Shown here one piece after another: positions 58,550 to 64,000 of a stretch of DNA of 64,000 nucleotides (within the stretch, counting starts at the first letter, position 1; the number at the start of each line of letters is the position of its first letter). The position numbers and the translations under genes were made by a program. The stretch is taken from positions 1,922,001-1,986,000 of the forward strand of contig CM018697.1 of NCBI GenBank assembly GCA_009363875.1. The letters are read 5' to 3'. The notes beneath the pieces were generated by a model. The model ran no database searches. It had not been told where the DNA came from and was given only the letters and a program-made list of their open reading frames with translations. The DNA comes from Mikania micrantha (Eukaryota; Streptophyta; Magnoliopsida; Asterales; Asteraceae).

Positions 58550-59799
58550 TAATATTAAGTTTTATTTATTCACTTTATTTATTTATTTAATTCTTTACAA
58601 AAGTGTATTAATTTTAAGAATAAGATAACTAGATTTTTATGAAAAACAAATTGTAATTTTAAATCACACATACTAAATTTATGAAATTAGTTTAAACAAG
58701 ATTTTTATTTATTTTTTATTAACTTTTAAATAATATTTTAGTTAGTAAAGTTATACATTTAATTTTTAAGGTTTATGAAATTACAAAGAAAATATTTTTA
58801 TATAACATTCTCTTAAATAAATAACAATGTAAGTATTATAACAAACTAATATACTATTAATTCATCTTAAATTGTTTACAAGTTAAATTAATTGGTTTAA
58901 CATGCAATTTTCTTTAAAGTAATAAGAAATTATATTATTATTTTTATGATAAATTGTTAGTAAAATAATAATAATAATAATAATAATAGTTATAATAAAT
59001 AAATAAATATTATTTAAATCATAAAGTTATATTAATTTATATTGGATTTCATAATATAGGTTGATTACATTGTGTTGAACTAGTTGACTACATACTTGGC
59101 GTTATTCGCAATTTAACTCATCAATCAATGTGAGTCTTCATATCCCCTTTTTACGCTTTTATTTTTGGGGTGAAACATGTTTACAACTATTACACTATAC
59201 TTTAAACTATTAATAATGTGAACTTGGTTTAATGGTCTTGATGTAGTGAACTTTAGTCATGAATTTGCATTGATCATAAACTTAAACTTTCTGGTAAACA
59301 ATGATAGATCTATTGGCCCGGCCAGACCCACCGATGTTTGATTTACCCTTCGGGGGAAGCCCGCGGTGATTGTTTGCTACTTCAGCATTGTTAGGAATGC
59401 TAAACTTGGTCAAACATTACTTGTTAACATTATCTGATCTGCTTTGACATGCTTTGTTCATTATTCTAGTTCATTATGCTTTGTGTTCACATGTGACAAC
59501 TATGTATCTATATTATATCAACTATTTTTTTTTGTGTGTGTGCTTTTAAACCTGTGAAGCTCACCAACTTTTTAGTTGACCTTTTATTTTAAACATGTTT
59601 CAAGTGGAACTGCAAACTAAACTTGATTGATTATCATATTAGAGCTTGGACCTAGTTACTTAGTTAGATTTGCTGATTTTTAAATTTTGTAATGATGTTG
59701 GATGTAAGTATTTTACAATTTAGAACCTTGTGCTTTTGAACAATCTACACTTCGTGTACGCCCCGATGATTCCGCCGTTGGTCGGGGTGTTACACATAC

Positions 59800-60872
59800 T
59801 CTGTCATAAAATAAGCATTAGAAACACGAATAAAAATATGATGATAAAGATAAACAAACATATCCTAAAATCAAAACTTAAAAAAAAACAAGCAATTAAA
59901 AAAAGTCATAAATTTATTGTGGTTAAAATAAAATAAATTAACTTCCAAAGAAGTAGTATGAAAAACAACCTAGAGGTTTCAATCTCAATCCCCATTAAGG
60001 CCGGTTTTCCTTTGAGGCCACCGACACGGGTTGCTTGCAGCCACGCTTTACCCGTTCCTTTCGATTTGTCGGGTAATGGATGAGACCCAAAAGTTTATCA
60101 CGTAAGTGGATCCCCACAGTTACAATAAAATAAAATAAAATAATGGTGGATCACGTGATTTACCTCTCTCATGTTGGCTATGAGACCGGTTGGTGAGGAA
60201 CGCCTAATAGTCACGTTCACCATTTACTTTTTTATAACGTTCTAAAGCGTCAATTTAACACTTTATGATTTTTGTTAACCTAAAAAACTAATTTTGATAC
60301 TTGCTTATTTTCATGCACGTATCAAAATAAATTTAACTTGGTATGTGCTTTGATATAAACATTGTTCATAAACTAGTAGAGTCAAAATAATATATTTTTG
60401 TTAAATTGTAGTTATTTTTTATATGCATTTTGACTTGGTCTATGTTTCTATGTATTTTTTTTAAACGAGACAGGCCTACTCCTTTGATTGTCCGTCTTGT
60501 TCCAAATTCTTCATGGTGGTATTAGGATATGGAATAGCCTTCCTTGGAAGCCTTTGATTGTCTGTCTTGTTCCAAATTCACATAAAATATATGATTTGAA
60601 TATATTATCATAATTTTACATATAAAATAATTAATTACATATATACACTTAGAATACATACATTTAACATAAATAAAAAACTCGTTTAGGTTTGAGTCGA
60701 CTTGAGTTCGATATTTGAAGTACGAGCTCAATAACTAAGCTAACTATATTTCTAGGTTTGGGCTTATTTAGACTTGGTTTGTTCGTTTTTTTACCGATCC
60801 AATCACAAATAATTCACTAGTCAGCTTGATTCATTTACATCCTTATATTAACTCAATAAAAAAAATTGGATG
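59800..60872. other. End of unit C and start of a fourth unit
   Basis: 59800-60190 continues unit C after the solo LTR, with the conserved CCATTAAGGCCGG / TTGCTTGCAGCCACGC block. From about 60220 (TTTTTTATAACGTTCTAAAG) the sequence is homologous to the downstream part of the P450 unit (20588 onward, 50230 onward) up to AAAATTGGATG, where the CACTA element interrupts it. No gene. A fourth P450 copy may lie beyond the window. Confidence 0.65.
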
Positions 60873-60897
60873 CACTAGTACACAAATTCGTTCATTT

Positions 60898-61215
60898 ACA
60901 GCGGTTTAGTGAACCGTTGTTATTGAATGTGCTGTTAAAAATACATGACCGCTTTAAATGATAGTAATTTAAAATTGCATATGAACCGATGTTAAATGAT
61001 TGACCGCTGTTAAAGGTGAAGGATAAAAACGCTGTTAAAGATAAATAAATGAACTTACACCAACCGTTTTAAAAGGTTACACCAACCGCTGTTAAAATGT
61101 GTGTGATGTTAAAGATGCTGACCGCTGTTAAAAGGTGTGTGATGTTAAAGATGCTGTTAAAGGTGATGTTAAAGGTACGCTGTTAAAGATATAAACTTGC
61201 AAGCTGTTAAAGATA
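60898..61215. repeat. Subterminal repeats of the CACTA element
   Basis: About ten copies of ACCGCTGTTAAA or GCTGTTAAAG-type motifs, with some GATGTTAAAG variants. Such arrays bind the TNPA-type protein in En/Spm elements. Confidence 0.85.
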
Positions 61216-62052
61216 GCAATTATATTCAAACCAACTAATTCACAAACTAAACAACATCCTAAAAAAAGAAATTGTATTTAAAACTATACCATGAGAATTT
61301 ATAGTCAGCCAACAAAACCCAAATTTTTATAGCCAAAATAAAAACATATGATTCAACTGCTACAAAACTCCAAAGCATGCATCCCTCAACTCTTGCAAGA
61401 CCCCAAATAACACATACCTGTAAGACCAAACACAATTTTTATTATTATAAATATCAAAAGGTGGTGAATATTATTATAACAAAAAACTTAACAACAATCT
61501 TCACATATTATAAAAAAATGAAAAATATTACACATAGAAAAAGATAGGAATATTAGCAACAGAGATAAATAAACATTGATCATAAATCTAACCTCAATTC
61601 ATTTCTACAACAATACTCTAGATTGTACAAAAAATCACATTCTAAATAAAAATACCACTGTTATATAGGATTATAAGTTTATCGGATAAACTTTTTTTAC
61701 ACGATGACGATCTATAAACCATGTCCAACTACGTTGGTTGGATGATAATGTTTGTATGCTTAACTTAGTACTTGACTATTTAAGTATCACTTTGTATATT
61801 GCAAGTACATATACACATGTATAAAACATAAAAAGAAAGATAAAATATTACCTTGTTTGTTTATTGCCCAAAGATGATCATAAAGTTCTCTAAGGTATGT
61901 TCTATAAATTCGTCAATTTCATCTTGAAGAAGGGGTCTATTGTTATGCATCATCTAAAAAAGATAAAAACATAAAAGTTAGATTATTCAATATATAGGTA
62001 TATGTCTATTCAGTTTAATGTATAAAGAATATAGGTATATAAAATATACGTA

Positions 62053-62800
62053 CAAGATTGTAACGACCCGATTTAACTAATTATTAAAATAATCGATATG
62101 TGATTAAATTTTAAGTTAAACTGTGTTGTTATGTGCTGACTAGTAGGTTAAATGACTAGCTACTAGTAAATTTTAGTTAAATGATTAACTAAAGAATTGA
62201 GGGACTAATAGTGCCAATTGTTAAAAGATAAATTAGAATGGGGTTTAAAGGGGAATGGGGGGTCAAACTTGGTCAAAATCAGTTTCTTGTGTTGGTGGAG
62301 AGGAGGTCGACGACCCAAAGAAGAGAAAACAAGGAATTCATGTTTTGGACCAAAATTGACCTACTAAAACCCTTTTGATCTTGAATGCAAGCTTGGATTT
62401 GTGTTCTTCATTCAATTTCACAGCTCTAGGTATGTTATTTCTTATGTGTTGTTGAATTCTTGGTGGGTTTGCATGTGGGTGGGGTTAGAGGATGATTAAA
62501 TCCAAATACTTGGATGTTTGATGTAGTTTAGCACATGTGTTGTGTGGAGTAAGGTGATAACCAGCTAATCCAACCATGCAATATGTAAACTCTTGAAAAC
62601 CTAGAGTTGAGTTTTTGGGGAATTATGGGTTTGGGTGAAATTGGTGGGTTTAATGAACTAGAGTTTGGAAATGATGAATGGTTGCATTTGATAATGGATG
62701 TGCAGTGATTTGGATGAGAAATTATAAATTAAGAAGTTTGAGACTTCATATGTTTGAAATGAAAGGAATGGAAATGTTCACCTTTTTAAAATGTTGATGT
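62053..62800 (+). repeat. Probable truncated LTR inside the CACTA element
   Basis: TGTAACGACCCGATTTAAC is a common start of plant gypsy LTRs, and the following GAGGGACTAATAGTGCC and TTCACAGCTCTAGGTATG stretches also look like an LTR. No matching end or target duplication was found, so the right boundary is a guess. Confidence 0.45.
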
Positions 62801-62806
62801 TGGGGG

Positions 62807-64000
62807 TCATAAAACTCTGCACATAAGGTGTTTGAGTAAATGCCTCAAACAACTCAAATGCAAGAATGAATTGTGATTATTGGTGAACTTGGGGGAAATG
62901 GTTACGATACTTCCCTCTGGTCGGTTACGATTTCTTACATAACCTTTTAAGAAACCCATAAATCTTTCAAAGGGGTACATATAACGTAGGAATACAGGAC
63001 CACATATCTTAATCTCTCTTACGATATGAATCACTAGATGAACCATTATATCAAAAAAAGACGGTGGAAAATACATCTCAAGTTCACAAATGGTAATAAT
63101 AATTTCCTTTTGCCATTCATCCAAGACTTCGGGATCAATAACCTTTGAGTGGATCATGCTAAAAGACAAACAAAGTTTTGTGATTGTATGTCGGACATTC
63201 TCCGGTAACAATCCACGAATTGCAATAGGAATCATATGTGTCATCAAAACATGACAATCATGAGACTTCATACCAAGCATTTTACAATCTTTTATCGACA
63301 CCAACCTTTTAATGTTTGCAGAATAGTTAGATGGAACTTTAATATCATACAAGCATTTACAAGACTTTGTTTTTTCTACTTTTGACATGGTATAACACAC
63401 GGGTGGCAGATAAATGCCATTAGCTCTCTCAACTGGGGCAAGCTCTTTACGCATTCCCATTTCTTCCATGTCTTTACGAACATTAATACCATCTTTACTT
63501 TTCCCAGGAATATCTAACAATAAGCCCAACAAACTATCACATACATTTTTTTCAATATGCATAACATCTAGGCAATGTTGAACTTCCAAAAATTTCCAAT
63601 AAGGTAAATCCCATAAAATTGACCTCTTTCTCCAATTGCCTCGTATTTCAGTACGACTTCTTTTTCCCAATACAGTCTTCATATTTTCAACTCGTGAAAA
63701 TGCATCGAAACCCTTCCTAACCCTTCTTAGCTCGGTTTTTCCATCGAACTCTTTAGTTTTCCTTCGATAACGGTGATTTGGTGGAAGAAATCGTCGATGT
63801 CCCATATACACAGTTTTTTTGGAATTTGTTAAATATATGGAGCTTGTTTCATCTTCACATACTGGACAAGCTTGTTTACCTTTCGTACTATATCCTGACA
63901 AATTGGCGTATGCTGGAAAATCACTTATGGTGCAAAAAATCATCGCTCTCATCTTAAAATCCTCCTTTTTATAAGCATCATAAACGTCTACCCCTGTACT
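62807..64000 (-). pseudogene. CACTA transposase TNP2 (partial, 3' part)
   Basis: The frame is open to the window edge (VDVYDAYKKEDFK precedes the first in-window Met), so the N-terminal part is outside. The segment contains the strongly conserved TNP2 / Transposase_21 block (ISDFPAYANLSGYSTKG, then CPVCEDET), followed by MGHRRFLPPNH, WDLPYWKFLEVQHCLDVMH, IEKNVCDSLLGLLLD and CHVLMTHMIPIAIRGLLP, then FLKGYVRNRNRPEGSIV. After GSIV similarity to the family is lost and the frame stops about 28 codons later. That could be an intron starting GTAACC near 62906 or damage linked to the LTR-like sequence just downstream. TNP2 cuts and joins the element ends. Called a pseudogene because of the C-terminal loss, but an unspliced exon is possible. 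Confidence 0.85.

Larger units (their letters stand above)
55738..59794 (+). mobile_element. 4.06-kb solo LTR
   Basis: It starts TGTAACATTTC, ends GGTCGGGGTGTTACA, and is flanked by CATAC on both sides (55733-55737, 59795-59799). Units A and B show the uninterrupted site. There is no primer site, coding region or second terminal repeat, so this is a single LTR left after recombination of a Ty3/gypsy-type element. Orientation is inferred from the TATA box near 56318 and from a U5 block (ACCAACTTTTTAGTTGAC, near 59563) shared with the first gypsy element's LTR near 17005. It contains five GC-rich tandem repeats and a tRNA-like segment. Confidence 0.88.
60873..64000 (-). mobile_element. CACTA (En/Spm) transposon, one end in window
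   Basis: The terminal sequence CACTAGTACACAAATTCG begins at 60873, preceded by ATG as the likely 3-bp duplication. Subterminal repeats follow, and a TNP2-type transposase reads towards this end on the minus strand. CACTA terminus, subterminal repeats and TNP2 together are diagnostic. The other terminus is beyond the window. 61216-62052 shows no gene. Confidence 0.88.

Noticed and set aside
55738..59794. Possibility that this is a complete small LTR element and not a solo LTR
   Set aside because: The two ends do not repeat each other, and no primer site or polypurine tract is present inside.

Overview
This window is nuclear DNA of a flowering plant, almost certainly a eudicot. The reasons are AT-rich intergenic DNA, a plant-type cytochrome P450 with one phase-0 intron, Ty3/gypsy elements of the chromodomain (Tekay/Del-like) and Tat types, a Ty1/copia element, a CACTA element with a TNP2-type transposase, and hAT-, Mutator- and Helitron-like small elements. 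I lean towards Asteraceae on general resemblance but cannot prove it. No bacterial, organellar or CRISPR content is present.

The host genes are three tandem, same-orientation (minus strand) copies of one P450 that reads as CYP706-like: copy 1 at 22191-24085, copy 2 at 36042-45518 and copy 3 at 52431-54351. Each has a 903-bp exon 1 and a 630-bp exon 2 (510 residues) with all hallmark motifs intact. The copies belong to a larger duplicated unit. Unit A is about 19466-26379. Unit B starts at 26380 and resumes at about 35830-48340. Unit C is about 49158-60190. The start of a fourth unit (about 60220-60872) is cut off by a CACTA element.

Region by region: (1) 1-17374 is a chromodomain Ty3/gypsy element entered through its left LTR, with an unusual extra coiled-coil ORF before gag, a gag-pol broken by two TAG stops, and a right LTR split by a younger, opposite-strand Tat-type element (7188-15859). 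(2) 17375-20252 holds an 89-90 bp tandem repeat and LTR remnants; one remnant carries a perfect 50-bp patch of P450 exon 1. (3) 22-26 kb is P450 copy 1. (4) 26.5-35.8 kb is an insertion zone in unit B: a SINE, a 1.4-kb palindromic LTR element with a 5-bp target-site duplication, and a decayed copia element whose leader holds a large inverted array of one short motif. (5) 36-45.5 kb is P450 copy 2, whose intron contains a 7.5-kb gag-only LTR element (TR-GAG type) with almost identical LTRs. (6) 46-49 kb holds Helitron-like inserts and a foldback element. (7) 49-60 kb is unit C with P450 copy 3, a hAT-type MITE, a Mutator-like MITE and a 4.06-kb solo LTR containing five GC-rich repeats of about 287 bp. 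(8) 60873-64000 is the end of a CACTA element with TNP2 running off the window.

Because units A, B and C are paralogous, several insertions can be checked against an empty site elsewhere in the window. The most unusual observations are the P450 exon patch inside an LTR remnant, the palindromic LTR element, and the very recent gag-only element in the P450 intron.
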